Shown one piece after another: positions 24,835 to 33,613 of a DNA stretch of 64,000 nucleotides. The notes under the pieces are model-generated. The model did no database searches and was not told the DNA's origin. It worked only from the letters and a program-made list of their open reading frames with translations. The translations under genes were made by a program, and so were the position numbers. This stretch comes from Cryptosporangium arvum DSM 44712 (GTDB lineage: Bacteria > Actinomycetota > Actinomycetes > Mycobacteriales > Cryptosporangiaceae). The stretch lies in contig NZ_KK073874.1 in the NCBI RefSeq assembly GCF_000585375.1, positions 7,723,913 to 7,787,912 on the forward strand. Direction: 5' to 3'. Each line of letters begins with the position of its first letter. Within the stretch, counting starts at the first letter, position 1.

Positions 24835-26313
24835 ATGAGCGTGATGCGCACCAAAACGGTCGAACAGGCAATTCAAGAGACTGAAGAGCCCGAACATCAA
24901 CTCAAAAAGGATCTGTCCGGTCTGGACCTGACGGTCTTCGGCGTCGGGGTCATCATCGGCACCGGCATCTTCGTGCTCACCGGAGAGGCCGCGCAGGAAT
25001 CGGCCGGCCCGGCGGTCGCGATCTCGTTCGTTCTCGCGGCGATCGCGTGCGGCCTCGCCGGCCTCTGCTACGCGGAGTTCGCGTCGACGGTGCCGGTGGC
25101 CGGTAGCGCGTACACGTTCTCCTACGTCGGTATCGGCGAGCTCGTCGCGTGGATCATCGGGTGGGACCTGATCCTGGAGTTGCTGATCGGCGCGGCCACG
25201 GTCTCGGTCGGCTGGTCGCAATACCTCTCGGTACTGCTGGAGACGATCGGGTGGGAACTCCCCACGTCGATAGCCAGTGCCGAGGACGGTGTCTTCAACC
25301 TCCCAGCCGCGATCATCGTGCTGATCCTCACCGCGGTGCTGGTCACCGGCATCCGCGTCTCGTCGCGCCTGAACGCGATAATCGTGACGATCAAGCTCGC
25401 GGTCGTGCTGTTCGTGATCGTCGCCGGGCTGTTCTTCGTCAAGGCGTCGAACTACACGCCGTTCATCCCGCCGACGAAGCCCGCCGAAGGCGAGTCGGGG
25501 CTCTCCGCGACGCTGATCCAGACGATCTTCGGGTCCGGGCCGGCCAGCTTCGGCATCAGCGGCATCCTCGCCGCGGCCGCGCTGGTGTTCTTCGCGTACA
25601 TCGGTTTCGACGTCGTCGCGACCGCGGCCGAGGAGACCAAGAAGCCGCAGCGCGACGTGCCCCGGGGCATCCTCGGCTCGCTGCTGCTCTGCACGATCCT
25701 GTACGTGGCGGTCTCGCTCGTCGTCGTCGGCATGCAGAAGTACAGCGAGTTGGACCCGAAGGCGCCGCTGGCCACCGCGTTCCGTGACGTCGGGCACCCG
25801 CTGTTCGCCGACATCATCACGGTCGGCGCGCTGGCCGGTCTGACCACCGTGATCATGGTGCTGATGCTGGGGCAGAGCCGGGTCGCGTTCGCGATGAGCC
25901 GGGACGGGCTGCTGCCGAAGAAGCTCGGCGCCGTGCACCCGAAGTTCGGGACGCCCTACCGCATCACGATCATCGTCGGCGTCATCGTGGCGATCCTGGC
26001 CGGGCTGCTCCCGCTCTCGGCGCTGGCCGAGATGGTGAACATCGGCACGCTGTTCGCGTTCGCACTGGTGTCGATCTCGACGTTGGTGCTCCGCCGGACC
26101 CGGCCGGACCTGGACCGCGCCTTCCGGGTGAAGGCGCTGCCCGTGGTGGCGGTGCTGGCCGTCGTCTTCTGCGTCGTCCTGATGCTGTTCCTGGAGGTGG
26201 CCACCTGGCTGCGGTTCCTGGCCTGGATGGCGCTCGGGTTCGCGATCTACTTCGGCTACGGCAAGCGCCACTCGCGCCTGGCCCGCGAAGGGCGCCAGAA
26301 GATCGACGCGTGA
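24835..26313 (+). CDS. APC superfamily amino acid permease
   Basis: This 492-aa permease has about 12 transmembrane helices, with the APC consensus GVGVIIGTGIFVLTGEAA in helix 1, YAEFASTVPVAGSAYTFSYVGIGELVAWIIGW and VVFFAYIGFDVVATAAEETKKPQRDVPRGI, a cationic amino acid transporter-like loop (CAT/YfnA group). The ATG at 24835 has GGGAGG 7 nt upstream; upstream in-frame codons are rejected. The start lies 51 nt after the ATL stop. A strong terminator follows. The substrate is probably an amino acid, basic or branched-chain not resolved. Confidence 0.92.
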   Translation: MSVMRTKTVEQAIQETEEPEHQLKKDLSGLDLTVFGVGVIIGTGIFVLTGEAAQESAGPAVAISFVLAAIACGLAGLCYAEFASTVPVAGSAYTFSYVGIGELVAWIIGWDLILELLIGAATVSVGWSQYLSVLLETIGWELPTSIASAEDGVFNLPAAIIVLILTAVLVTGIRVSSRLNAIIVTIKLAVVLFVIVAGLFFVKASNYTPFIPPTKPAEGESGLSATLIQTIFGSGPASFGISGILAAAALVFFAYIGFDVVATAAEETKKPQRDVPRGILGSLLLCTILYVAVSLVVVGMQKYSELDPKAPLATAFRDVGHPLFADIITVGALAGLTTVIMVLMLGQSRVAFAMSRDGLLPKKLGAVHPKFGTPYRITIIVGVIVAILAGLLPLSALAEMVNIGTLFAFALVSISTLVLRRTRPDLDRAFRVKALPVVAVLAVVFCVVLMLFLEVATWLRFLAWMALGFAIYFGYGKRHSRLAREGRQKIDA

Positions 26314-26319
26314 GAACGA

Positions 26320-26348
26320 AAAGGGCCCGCCGCGTCGGCGGGCCCTTT
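26320..26348. terminator. Bidirectional intrinsic terminator
   Basis: A perfect 13-bp stem has left arm AAAGGGCCCGCCG and right arm CGGCGGGCCCTTT around a CGT loop, with T-rich flanks on the right and A-rich on the left. It lies between the convergent permease and moeZ genes and can serve both. Confidence 0.9.
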
Positions 26349-26358
26349 CTCGTGCGGC

Positions 26359-27519
26359 TCAGTACTCGGGAAGCGACGGGTCGATCTGCTTCACGTAGCC
26401 GATCACGCCGCCCTGCACGTGCACGGCGTCCTTGAAGCCGGCCTGCTTCACCGCGGCCAGCGCCTCGGCCGAGCGCACCCCGGTCTTGCAGTACAGGACG
26501 ATCTGCTTGTCCTGCGGCAGCTGCGACAGCGCCGCGCCCGAGAGGATGTCGCCCTTCGGGATGAGCGTCGCGCCGGGAATCGACACGATCTCGAACTCGG
26601 CCGGCTCGCGGACGTCGACCAGGAAGTAGTCCTTCCCGGCTTCCTTCCACTCCTGCAGTTCCGGGTTGGTGATCGTGGACCCGCGAGCGGCGTCCTGCGC
26701 CTCCTCGGAGACCGTTCCGCAGAACTCCTCGTAGTCGATGAGCCCGGTGATCGGCTCACCCGCGGGGTCCTTGCGGATCTTGATCGTGCGGTACGACATC
26801 TCCAGGGCGTCGTAGACCATCAGGCGGCCGAGCAGCGTCTCACCGATGCCGGTGATCAGCTTGATGGCCTCGGTGGCCTGCACCGAGGCGATCGACGCGC
26901 AGAGGATGCCGAGCACGCCACCCTCGGCGCAGCTGGGCACCATGCCGGGCGGCGGCGGCACCGGGTACAGGTCGCGGTAGTTCGGGCCGTGCTCGTCCCA
27001 GAAGACGCTGACCTGGCCCTCGAAGCGGTAGATCGAGCCCCAGACGTAGGGCTTGCCGAGCAGCACCGCCGCGTCGTTCACCAGGTAACGCGTGGCGAAA
27101 TTGTCGGTGCCGTCGACGATGAGGTCGTAGTCGCGGAAGATGTCGAGCACGTTGTCCGACTCGAGCCGGGTCTCGTGCAGGATCACCTCGACGTACGGGT
27201 TGATCTCCTTGACCGAGTCACGCGCGGACTCGGCCTTGCTCCGGCCGATGTCGGACTGGCCGTGGATGATCTGGCGCTGCAGATTCGACTCGTCGACGGT
27301 GTCGAACTCGACGATGCCGAGCGTCCCGACACCGGCGGCGGCCAGGTACATGAGGGTCGGCGAACCGAGACCGCCCGCGCCTACGCACAGCACCTTGGCG
27401 TTCTTCAACCGCTTCTGACCGTCCATCCCCACGTCGGGGATGATCAGGTGACGCGAATAGCGACGCACCTCGTCGACGGACAGGGACGCGGCCGGCTCGA
27501 CCAGCGGCGGCAGGGCCAC
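26359..27519 (-). CDS. moeZ: Adenylyltransferase/sulfurtransferase MoeZ
   Basis: MoeZ adenylates and then thiocarboxylates the C-terminus of small sulfur carriers (MoaD, ThiS, CysO). Residues 1-260 are the E1-like ThiF domain: VLCVGAGGLGSPTLMYLAAAGVG, DTVDESNLQRQIIHG, and LIVDGTDNFATRYLVND. A rhodanese domain follows, with active Cys in LYCKTGVRSAEAL near residue 350. The start is the GTG at 27519 with AAGGAG 7 nt upstream; the ATG at 27579 would add a non-conserved Pro-rich leader. It is convergent with the permease across a terminator. Confidence 0.95.
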   Translation of the reverse strand: MALPPLVEPAASLSVDEVRRYSRHLIIPDVGMDGQKRLKNAKVLCVGAGGLGSPTLMYLAAAGVGTLGIVEFDTVDESNLQRQIIHGQSDIGRSKAESARDSVKEINPYVEVILHETRLESDNVLDIFRDYDLIVDGTDNFATRYLVNDAAVLLGKPYVWGSIYRFEGQVSVFWDEHGPNYRDLYPVPPPPGMVPSCAEGGVLGILCASIASVQATEAIKLITGIGETLLGRLMVYDALEMSYRTIKIRKDPAGEPITGLIDYEEFCGTVSEEAQDAARGSTITNPELQEWKEAGKDYFLVDVREPAEFEIVSIPGATLIPKGDILSGAALSQLPQDKQIVLYCKTGVRSAEALAAVKQAGFKDAVHVQGGVIGYVKQIDPSLPEY

Positions 27520-27557
27520 GAGCGGCTCCTTCCAAACGGGGACTACTCCATCGGGTG

Positions 27558-27571
27558 GCAACCGGGGTTGC
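27558..27571. promoter_or_regulatory. Inverted repeat upstream of moeZ
   Basis: GCAACC-GG-GGTTGC is a perfect inverted repeat centred about 45 nt upstream of the moeZ GTG and just after the DUF3152 gene stop. It could be an operator or a short hairpin. Function is unknown. Confidence 0.3.
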
Positions 27572-27588
27572 GCCGCCATTGTTCCCGA

Positions 27589-28641
27589 TCACTGACCGGC
27601 GGTCGGCGCACCCGTGAGGTACTTCCCATTCACGAACGGCCAGGCGTTCGGCACACATCCCTGCAGGCCCAGCGTTTGCTGCTGCATCACCGGTGCCGGT
27701 CGGCCACTCCCGCCGCAGAGCACGTGCCCGTGGCCGAGCTGGTGTCCCATCTCGTGGTTGACGACGTACTTCCGGTAGGTGTCCAGGTCGCCGCCGAACG
27801 CCGGAACCGCCAGCAGCCAGCGCGCGAGGTTGATGACCACCTGGTCGCCGGTGCGGCAGGACGTGTACCCCCCGGGGTCGAGGCCACCGGCACGGCAGAT
27901 CCGGTTCGTGGTCTCCGGCGTCGCGAGCAGGATCACCGCGTCCACGTCCCCGCCGGCGACGCGCTGGAAGCGCCACTTCTTCGCGGCGGTCCAGCCGCGC
28001 GGGTCGGCGAGCGTCGTGTCGACCGCTTCGGCGAACGTGTTGGCGCCCTGCCCGGAGCCCTTCTCGACCCGCACCTGGTAGCGGACGAGAGTCCCGGCGG
28101 TGCCGCGCACCTTCGTCGTGCCACCGGCCACCGTGAACGTGCCCGAGCCCCGCTGCGGCACCGAGATCGCGGCCGGCGCGGAGGGCGTCGCCTCCGGCTG
28201 AATCGCCTCGGCGCTGGGGTTGGCGACCGCGGGAAGGTCGGGGCCTGCGGTGGTGGCGGCGGCGCTCGGCTGCGCCCGCTCGTCCTGCCGGTGCTCGGTG
28301 CGGTCACCGCGGACCAGGTCGACGAGGACCAGGACGCACGTGAGCAACGCCAGCAGCACGAGGAACCGGCGGCGACGACGGGCCGCGCGGCGCCGGGCCG
28401 CCTGCCGCTGAGCACGCAGGTACGTCGCGGACACCGAGTAGCGGGGCGGCCCGGCGATCGCGGAACGGTCACCCGGGCGCCGGCCGCGCCGGATCTCGGT
28501 GCGCAGCGCACGGCGCGCTTCGGAGGTGGTCTCCGGCCGGTGCGCGCCGCGAGGACGTCGCGCCCGGAAGTCGGTGGTCGCGGTACCCGATGGGGAGTCG
28601 TCCTCGCTAACGGTCGGATCCGCGGTCCGCTCGCTCAGCAC
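27589..28641 (-). CDS. DUF3152 metzincin-like membrane protein
   Basis: This 350-aa protein has a long basic cytoplasmic N-terminus, a transmembrane helix near residues 88-110 (RRRFLVLLALLTCVLVLVDLVRG), a Pro/Ala linker and a C-terminal extracytoplasmic DUF3152 domain. That domain contains VVNHEMGHQLGHGHVLCGG near residues 292-310. HEMGHQLGHGH fits the zinc-protease pattern HExxHxxGxxH. It corresponds to mycobacterial Rv3207c, which also sits beside moeZ. The GTG at 28641 is used although the ribosome site is close; the GTG at 28611 is an alternative. Substrates are unknown. Confidence 0.9.
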   Translation of the reverse strand: MLSERTADPTVSEDDSPSGTATTDFRARRPRGAHRPETTSEARRALRTEIRRGRRPGDRSAIAGPPRYSVSATYLRAQRQAARRRAARRRRRFLVLLALLTCVLVLVDLVRGDRTEHRQDERAQPSAAATTAGPDLPAVANPSAEAIQPEATPSAPAAISVPQRGSGTFTVAGGTTKVRGTAGTLVRYQVRVEKGSGQGANTFAEAVDTTLADPRGWTAAKKWRFQRVAGGDVDAVILLATPETTNRICRAGGLDPGGYTSCRTGDQVVINLARWLLAVPAFGGDLDTYRKYVVNHEMGHQLGHGHVLCGGSGRPAPVMQQQTLGLQGCVPNAWPFVNGKYLTGAPTAGQ

Positions 28642-28668
28642 GCCTCCCTGGTCGCCGTTTCCGCAGCC

Positions 28669-29637
28669 TTACCCCGTGTACTGCATACGATGCCCTATCA
28701 GCGGGAGCACCGCGCGAGCCACGATACGGGGACATTCGAGTTGGGCCGTATGTCCCACACCGCGTAGAACGAGCAATCGACTGTCTGGTATCGCCTTTGC
28801 GGTCCGTGTGGCCAGTTTGACACTCACCATCCGATCTTGGTGGCCCCAGATGACGAGCGTCGGCGCCGCGATCCGACCGGCGTAACGCCAGAGCGAGCGC
28901 CCCGGCGGCACCAGGTACGAGCCCACCAACCCTCGGACCGTGCGGACGTACGCCTCGGCGCCCCACGGCACGGCGAGCCGCTGCTCGGCCTCGGCCACCG
29001 CCTCGTCCCACCGCTGCGGCGAGACCGCGTCGGGGTCGGCGAAGCAGACGTCGACCATGCCCCGCGCCATCTGGTGCGGCGTCGCCCCGCGCAGGATGCG
29101 CTCGACGATGCGCTCCACCCGCGGGACGAACAGCACCGGCAGCATGTGCCGGTGCGTCGACTGCGGAAGGTAGACCGGCATCGCGGGCGAGATCAGCGTG
29201 AGCGTCCGCACCAGGTCCGGCCGCTGGGCGGCGACCCGGATCACCACCGCGCCGCCGAGCGAGTTGCCGAACAAGTGCACCGGTCCGCGCCCGGACGTCT
29301 CGATCCAGCGGATCACCAGCTCGGCGTAGCCCTGCTGGCTGTACCCGCCGGGCAGGGCCGGGCCGCTGCGCCCGAAACCGGGGAGGTCGATCGCCTGCCC
29401 GTCCAGCCGATCGGACAGCAGGTCGGCGAGGTCGGTCCAGTTCTGGCCCGACCCGCCGAGACCGTGCACGTAGAGCGCGGGCTCGGCGTCCGGCGCGGTC
29501 GCCGGGGTCTCGCGGACGTGGATCGCGACGGTACCGCCCGGCCAGGGGACGTCGACGGTGCGCCCCGGCCACGGAGGCACCTGCGGATCAGCGGTGGGAC
29601 GGACGGCGGAATCAGCGGCGAGGCGAGCAGGCGTCAC
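28669..29637 (-). CDS. Alpha/beta hydrolase (serine type)
   Basis: This 322-aa protein contains YVHGLGGSGQNWTDLADLL (oxyanion region), DLPGFGRSGP, the nucleophile elbow LFGNSLGGAVVIR (Ser in G-N-S-L-G-G), PTLVIWGHQDRMVS for the acid and LRGVGHTAQLECP for the His. It is a monoacylglycerol lipase or ester hydrolase type; there is no signal peptide. The GTG at 29637 follows the end of the repeat protein by 21 nt, so co-transcription is likely. The substrate is unresolved. Confidence 0.88.
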   Translation of the reverse strand: MTPARLAADSAVRPTADPQVPPWPGRTVDVPWPGGTVAIHVRETPATAPDAEPALYVHGLGGSGQNWTDLADLLSDRLDGQAIDLPGFGRSGPALPGGYSQQGYAELVIRWIETSGRGPVHLFGNSLGGAVVIRVAAQRPDLVRTLTLISPAMPVYLPQSTHRHMLPVLFVPRVERIVERILRGATPHQMARGMVDVCFADPDAVSPQRWDEAVAEAEQRLAVPWGAEAYVRTVRGLVGSYLVPPGRSLWRYAGRIAAPTLVIWGHQDRMVSVKLATRTAKAIPDSRLLVLRGVGHTAQLECPRIVARAVLPLIGHRMQYTG

Positions 29638-29658
29638 TCGATCCAGTGTGCCTGCGGA

Positions 29659-32649
29659 TCAGTAATTGCCGCCGTGCCGGCCGCTGTCCTCCTCCGCGTA
29701 GCGCCGCCGCGCGCGCCCGCCCGGCTGCTCCCGGCGATCGCCGGGCTGACCGGGTCCGCCCGGGCCGTTGGGACCGCCGGGGCCGTTGGGACCGCCGGGG
29801 CCGGGGCCGGGGCCGTTGGGGCCGGGGCCGCGGTAGCCGCGTTCGGCCGGGCTCGGCTCGCGTTGGCTCGGCGGGCCGATCGGCTGTGGGTCGGCCCAGG
29901 ATCCGCTCGGGCCGCCAGCGCCGCCGGAGCCACCAGGGCCACCACCGGGGCCGAGCGGGTCGTGCACGAGCGGCCAGGTGCCGGTGGGCTCGGCGGCGTG
30001 ACGTCGGCGCGGAGGCCCGGACTTCGCCGGGCCGGAGCCCAGCGGACCGGACGACGTCGGCGCCGGGCCGAGACCGCCGTAGCCGCCGGGACCGGACGCC
30101 GGGCCCAGCCCGCCGAGGTCGCGGGAGGGACCGAGATCGCGGGAACCACCGAGGTCACGGGACGGACCGAGATCGCGGGAGCCGCCGAGGCCAGAGCCGG
30201 GGCCGACCGGGCCGCCGAGACCGGAGCCGGTCGGGCCGCCGAGACCGGAGCCGGTCGGGCCGCCGAGACCGGAGCCGGTCGGGCCGCCGAGACCGCCGGG
30301 CCCGGGGTTGCCCAGGCCGGGGTTCCGGCCCGCGCCGGGCCCACCGAGCCCGTAGCCGTTCGGACCGGCGCCGTTCGGACCGGCACCGTTCGGACCGACG
30401 CCGTTCGGGCCGGCACCGTTCGCGCCGCCGGCTGACGGACCGCCGTATCCGTTCGGCCCGTACGCGCCGTAGCCGTCCGACCCGGACTGGCCGTAACCGT
30501 TCGCGGCCGACTGGCCGTAACCGTTCGCGCCGGGCTGGCCGTAACCGTTCGCGGCGGCCTGCTGGGCGGAACCCGGTTGGCCCGGAACGGACGGCCCGAC
30601 TCCCGTGGAGTCCGCACGCCCGTGCCGCCCGCGGCCGGTGCCGGCCGCGCCGGTGCCGTTGCCGGACGTGCCCGCGCCGGCCGGGCCGTTGCCTGTGCCG
30701 GACGAGCCTGTGCCGGACGAGCCCGGACCGGACGAGCCCGGACCGGACGAGCCGGTGCCGAGGCCGCCGTACTCGCGCTCGAGGTAGCTGCCGCCACCCA
30801 GGCCACCGCCCAGGCCACCGAGGCCGCCCGCGCCGTTGGCCGAGCGGCCGTAGGACACGTTGCCGGGTTCGGCGGGCTCGTCCCAGCGCGGGGGGTTCCA
30901 CTCGGCGGCGGCCGGGGCCGGTTCTCCGCCCGTCGGCCACGACCACACCGGCTCGTCCGGCGGCGTGTAGGCCTCCGGCTCCACCGGCGGGGTGAACACC
31001 GCGGAGGACATCGCCGCGCTCAGATCGCCGCTCGAGCGCGAGCCGAGGTCGGGTTCGGGCGGGGTGACGACCGGGAACGACCCGCTGGCCCGCTCCGCGG
31101 CGCGGGGCGGCGTCGCGGGGGCCGGCGTCGCGGCCGGCCGCTCCGGACCGTCCTTGGTGACGTCGTTGTCGACCAGGCGGGCCCAGGTCGCGGCCGCCCA
31201 GTCACCCAGATCGCCACCGTCGCCGGGCCCCGACGCCAGTTCGAGCTCGCCGGTCGGCGAGGCGACCGGGTCGGTGTACGGGGAGGACGACGGTGACGAC
31301 GAGGGCACGAACGGCGTGCTCGCGGCGTACTCGGGCGCGGAGGTGCTCGCCGTCGGGCGGGGTTCGCCGTACGGCTGCTCGGCTTCCTCACGCGCGGCCG
31401 CGGCGGCGCGACGCGCGGCGCGGCCACCACGCACCGGCTCACGGACGAGCGGCTCGGAGGCGGGCGCACCGAACGGCGAGCTCCCGGACGACGATTTCTC
31501 CGCCGCACCGAACGGCGAGGCCCCGGACGACGATTTCTCCGCCGCACCGAACGGCGAGGCCCCGGACGACGATTTCTCCGCCGCACCGAACAGCGAGCTC
31601 TCGGACGACTTCTCCGTCGCGCCGAACGGCGAGCCCTCGGACGCGCCGAACGTCGGAATGTCGGACGTGCCGAACGGAGTGCTCTCCGAACGCGTGACGT
31701 CCGCGCGCGGCGAGTACAGCGGCTCGGTCTCCGGCTCGGCGTCGTACGCGGGCTCCTCCTGGACACCGGGGCTCTCCGGCCGGCCGGAACCGCCGCCGTA
31801 GCTCGGGCTGTCGGGGAAGTCGGTACCGGCCATGATCGTCCGGTAGGTGGCGGTGTTCTCGACCGCCAGCGGAGGCGCGGAGTGCAGGCTGGCCGCCGCC
31901 CACGACGATGACGACGCGCCGCTCTCCGGGAGCAACGACTCGAACCGGCGGTTCAGCGCGGAGAGCACCGCGCGCACCATGGCCTGACGTGCGTCGCCGC
32001 GCACCAGCGCCGCGCCGGCGAGCCGGTCGACCTGGCCCGGCGTCAGCAGCGTCACGACCGCGACGGCGAGCCGGTCCGACCCGATGTCGGTGAGCTCGGC
32101 CTGGTCCAGCCCGCAGCGGGCGCGGCCCTCGAGTAACGCGTCGACCGCGTTCAGCGTCGCGCCGGCGACCGTGCGCAGCACGGTTCGCTCGACGGCCGGA
32201 CCGCTGGCCGAACCGACGACACGCGCCGAGTGCGTCGCGAGCGCGACGTCCACCCGGACGTCCAAGCCACCGGTGACGACCTGTAAGCGCTCGAGGTGGA
32301 CACGGCGCTGCGGACCGTCGAGCGGCACGCTCCGACCCTCGTCCACACCATCGTCCACCAGAACCGATCGGGTCTGGTCAACCTCCACGCCGAGCCTTTC
32401 GTCCAGGATCCGGGTCACTGACCACGCCACTGCCCTCTCGTCCGCACCGTCGGCGAGATCCACATGCAGAGTACGGTCTCCGCCCGCTGCGGTTCGAAGC
32501 TCGACGTCACGGACGCCGACCACCGCGCGCACGGCGTCGAGCAACGCGGTCACCGCGAGCGGCCGGGAGCTTTCCGGACCGGAGGAGCGCACCGAGAACA
32601 CCGCGTGCGCGCCGACCAGATGTCGGTTGCGATGCGGAGCGGTGGTCAC
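29659..32649 (-). CDS. 996-aa low-complexity repeat protein with folded N-terminus
   Basis: The first 270 or so residues look folded (alternating strands such as HLVGAHAVFSVRSS, LLDAVRAVVGVRDVELRTA, VAVVTLLTPGQVDRLAGAAL) but I do not recognise a family. The remaining 700 or more residues are low complexity: repeats of FGAAEKSSSGASP, GSSGPGSSGTG, NGYGQSAANGYGQ, GPNGAGPNG and GLGGPTGSGLGGP, ending in a basic tail (RARRRYAEE). No signal peptide or membrane helix is seen. The DNA under the tail holds several exact tandem repeats. It is divergent from the TetR gene. An interaction or phase-separating role is speculation. Confidence 0.75.
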   Translation of the reverse strand: MTTAPHRNRHLVGAHAVFSVRSSGPESSRPLAVTALLDAVRAVVGVRDVELRTAAGGDRTLHVDLADGADERAVAWSVTRILDERLGVEVDQTRSVLVDDGVDEGRSVPLDGPQRRVHLERLQVVTGGLDVRVDVALATHSARVVGSASGPAVERTVLRTVAGATLNAVDALLEGRARCGLDQAELTDIGSDRLAVAVVTLLTPGQVDRLAGAALVRGDARQAMVRAVLSALNRRFESLLPESGASSSSWAAASLHSAPPLAVENTATYRTIMAGTDFPDSPSYGGGSGRPESPGVQEEPAYDAEPETEPLYSPRADVTRSESTPFGTSDIPTFGASEGSPFGATEKSSESSLFGAAEKSSSGASPFGAAEKSSSGASPFGAAEKSSSGSSPFGAPASEPLVREPVRGGRAARRAAAAAREEAEQPYGEPRPTASTSAPEYAASTPFVPSSSPSSSPYTDPVASPTGELELASGPGDGGDLGDWAAATWARLVDNDVTKDGPERPAATPAPATPPRAAERASGSFPVVTPPEPDLGSRSSGDLSAAMSSAVFTPPVEPEAYTPPDEPVWSWPTGGEPAPAAAEWNPPRWDEPAEPGNVSYGRSANGAGGLGGLGGGLGGGSYLEREYGGLGTGSSGPGSSGPGSSGTGSSGTGNGPAGAGTSGNGTGAAGTGRGRHGRADSTGVGPSVPGQPGSAQQAAANGYGQPGANGYGQSAANGYGQSGSDGYGAYGPNGYGGPSAGGANGAGPNGVGPNGAGPNGAGPNGYGLGGPGAGRNPGLGNPGPGGLGGPTGSGLGGPTGSGLGGPTGSGLGGPVGPGSGLGGSRDLGPSRDLGGSRDLGPSRDLGGLGPASGPGGYGGLGPAPTSSGPLGSGPAKSGPPRRRHAAEPTGTWPLVHDPLGPGGGPGGSGGAGGPSGSWADPQPIGPPSQREPSPAERGYRGPGPNGPGPGPGGPNGPGGPNGPGGPGQPGDRREQPGGRARRRYAEEDSGRHGGNY
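30209..30294. repeat. 24-nt tandem repeat inside the 996-aa gene
   Basis: GGGCCGCCGAGACCGGAGCC with a GGTC end makes a 24-nt unit, present as three perfect copies (30209-30232, 30233-30256, 30257-30280) and one partial copy. Each encodes eight residues of GLGGPTGS in the minus frame. The identity at every third position shows recent duplication rather than selection on protein alone. Confidence 0.9.
30357..30430. repeat. 15-nt tandem repeats inside the 996-aa gene
   Basis: About five near-identical copies of CCGTTCGGACCGGCG, 15 nt, encode GPNGAGPNG-like pentapeptides on the minus strand. Copies differ at one or two bases. A related 15-nt array (GACGAGCCCGGACCG) occurs at about 30700-30750, and a GGCCGTAACCGTTCG array at 30480-30555. 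Confidence 0.75.
31466..31650. repeat. 39-nt minisatellite inside the 996-aa gene
   Basis: Three nearly identical 39-nt units begin at 31466, 31505 and 31544, each starting GCACCGAACGGCGAG. A 36-nt and a shorter degraded copy follow. Each unit encodes 13 residues of the FGAAEKSSSGASP type. In-frame length changes (39, 36) are expected from slippage, so strain-to-strain length variation is likely. Confidence 0.9.
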
Positions 32650-32817
32650 GACGTGCTCCTTCTTCTCCTTCGACCTCGAGTGCAGGCTACCGACGGATGG
32701 CCCTTCCGGTCAGGCCTCTGCGGGGGAACGGTCCAGTACCGAAGGGGCAAACGGGCCGAACGTACGGCGGTTCCGGCCGAGCGGGCAGAACGTTCGAGAC
32801 ACCTCGCGTAGTCTTGC

Positions 32818-32829
32818 TACCCGGCGGTA
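32818..32829. promoter_or_regulatory. TACC-CGGC-GGTA operator upstream of the TetR gene
   Basis: TACCCGGCGGTA, in context TTGCTACCCGGCGGTAAG, lies 33 nt before the TetR gene in the divergent intergenic region shared with the 996-aa gene. The nearly identical TTGCTACCCGCTGGTAAC occurs before the MaoC gene at 45820. Binding by the TetR protein itself is the simplest reading, but it is inferred. Confidence 0.6.
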
Positions 32830-32862
32830 AGTGCGGAAAGGTCCGCAAGGCTGGAGGAGACC

Positions 32863-33525
32863 ATGGCTACCCCGGTGAGCAGTGATCCGGTCGCCGCGAG
32901 CGGCGCCAGGACGGGTCGGCTGCCGCGGTCCGCGCGACGTCGACAGTTGCTCACCGCCGCGCAGGAGGTCTTCGTCGCGAATGGCTACCACGCGGCGGCG
33001 ATGGACGACATCGCCGATCGGGCCGGTGTCTCCAAGCCCGTGCTCTACCAGCACTTCCCCGGAAAGCTCGACCTGTACCTGGCGCTGATCGACCAGCACA
33101 CCGAGGCGCTGGTGAACCATGTCACACAGGCCCTCGCCGGGACGACCGACAACAAAATCCGCGTGCACCTGGCGACGAAGGCCTACTTCGACTTCGTCGA
33201 CGGGGAAGGCGAGGCGTTCCGGCTCGTGTTCGAGTCCGACCTGCGCAACGAGCCCGCGGTGCGCGACCGGGTCGAGCGCGCCTCGCAGCTGTGCATGGAG
33301 GCGATCGCGGACACGATCGGGCATGACACCGGTGTCTCACGGGCCCGGGCCGAGCTGCTCGCGGTCGGTTTGACCGGTGCGTCGGAAATCGCCGCGCGCT
33401 ACTGGTTGAACGCCAACCGGGCCGTTCCGAAGGAAGAAGCCATCGGGCTGCTGAGCACGCTGCTCTGGCGCGGCATCTCGGAGTTCCCGCTGGAGCGCGA
33501 GGCGGAAAATTCCGCTCAGCGCTGA
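32863..33525 (+). CDS. TetR family regulator (FasR/Rv3208-like)
   Basis: This 220-aa TetR protein has an N-terminal HTH (RRRQLLTAAQEVFVANGYHAAAMDDIADRAGVSKPVLYQHFPGKLDLYLALID, residues 27-80) and a long helical ligand domain. The preceding context (moeZ, DUF3152) and the following DUF3107 gene match M. tuberculosis Rv3208 (FasR), a long-chain acyl-CoA-responsive activator of fatty acid synthase genes. GGAGGAG is 4 nt before the ATG. An operator-like palindrome lies upstream. Orthology to FasR rests on gene order and overall similarity as I recall it; the ligand is inferred. Confidence 0.9.
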   Translation: MATPVSSDPVAASGARTGRLPRSARRRQLLTAAQEVFVANGYHAAAMDDIADRAGVSKPVLYQHFPGKLDLYLALIDQHTEALVNHVTQALAGTTDNKIRVHLATKAYFDFVDGEGEAFRLVFESDLRNEPAVRDRVERASQLCMEAIADTIGHDTGVSRARAELLAVGLTGASEIAARYWLNANRAVPKEEAIGLLSTLLWRGISEFPLEREAENSAQR

Positions 33526-33613
33526 CACCACCGCCCGAGCCACTCGGTCACGACATCGATCGGATAGCTTTTAGCTCGATTGAAGTGAGCGTGTTCAGCG
33601 AGGAGGCACTGCG

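Noticed and set aside
30209-31650. Tandem repeats as a possible CRISPR array
   Set aside because: The units are contiguous, without spacers, and stay in frame with the 996-aa protein.
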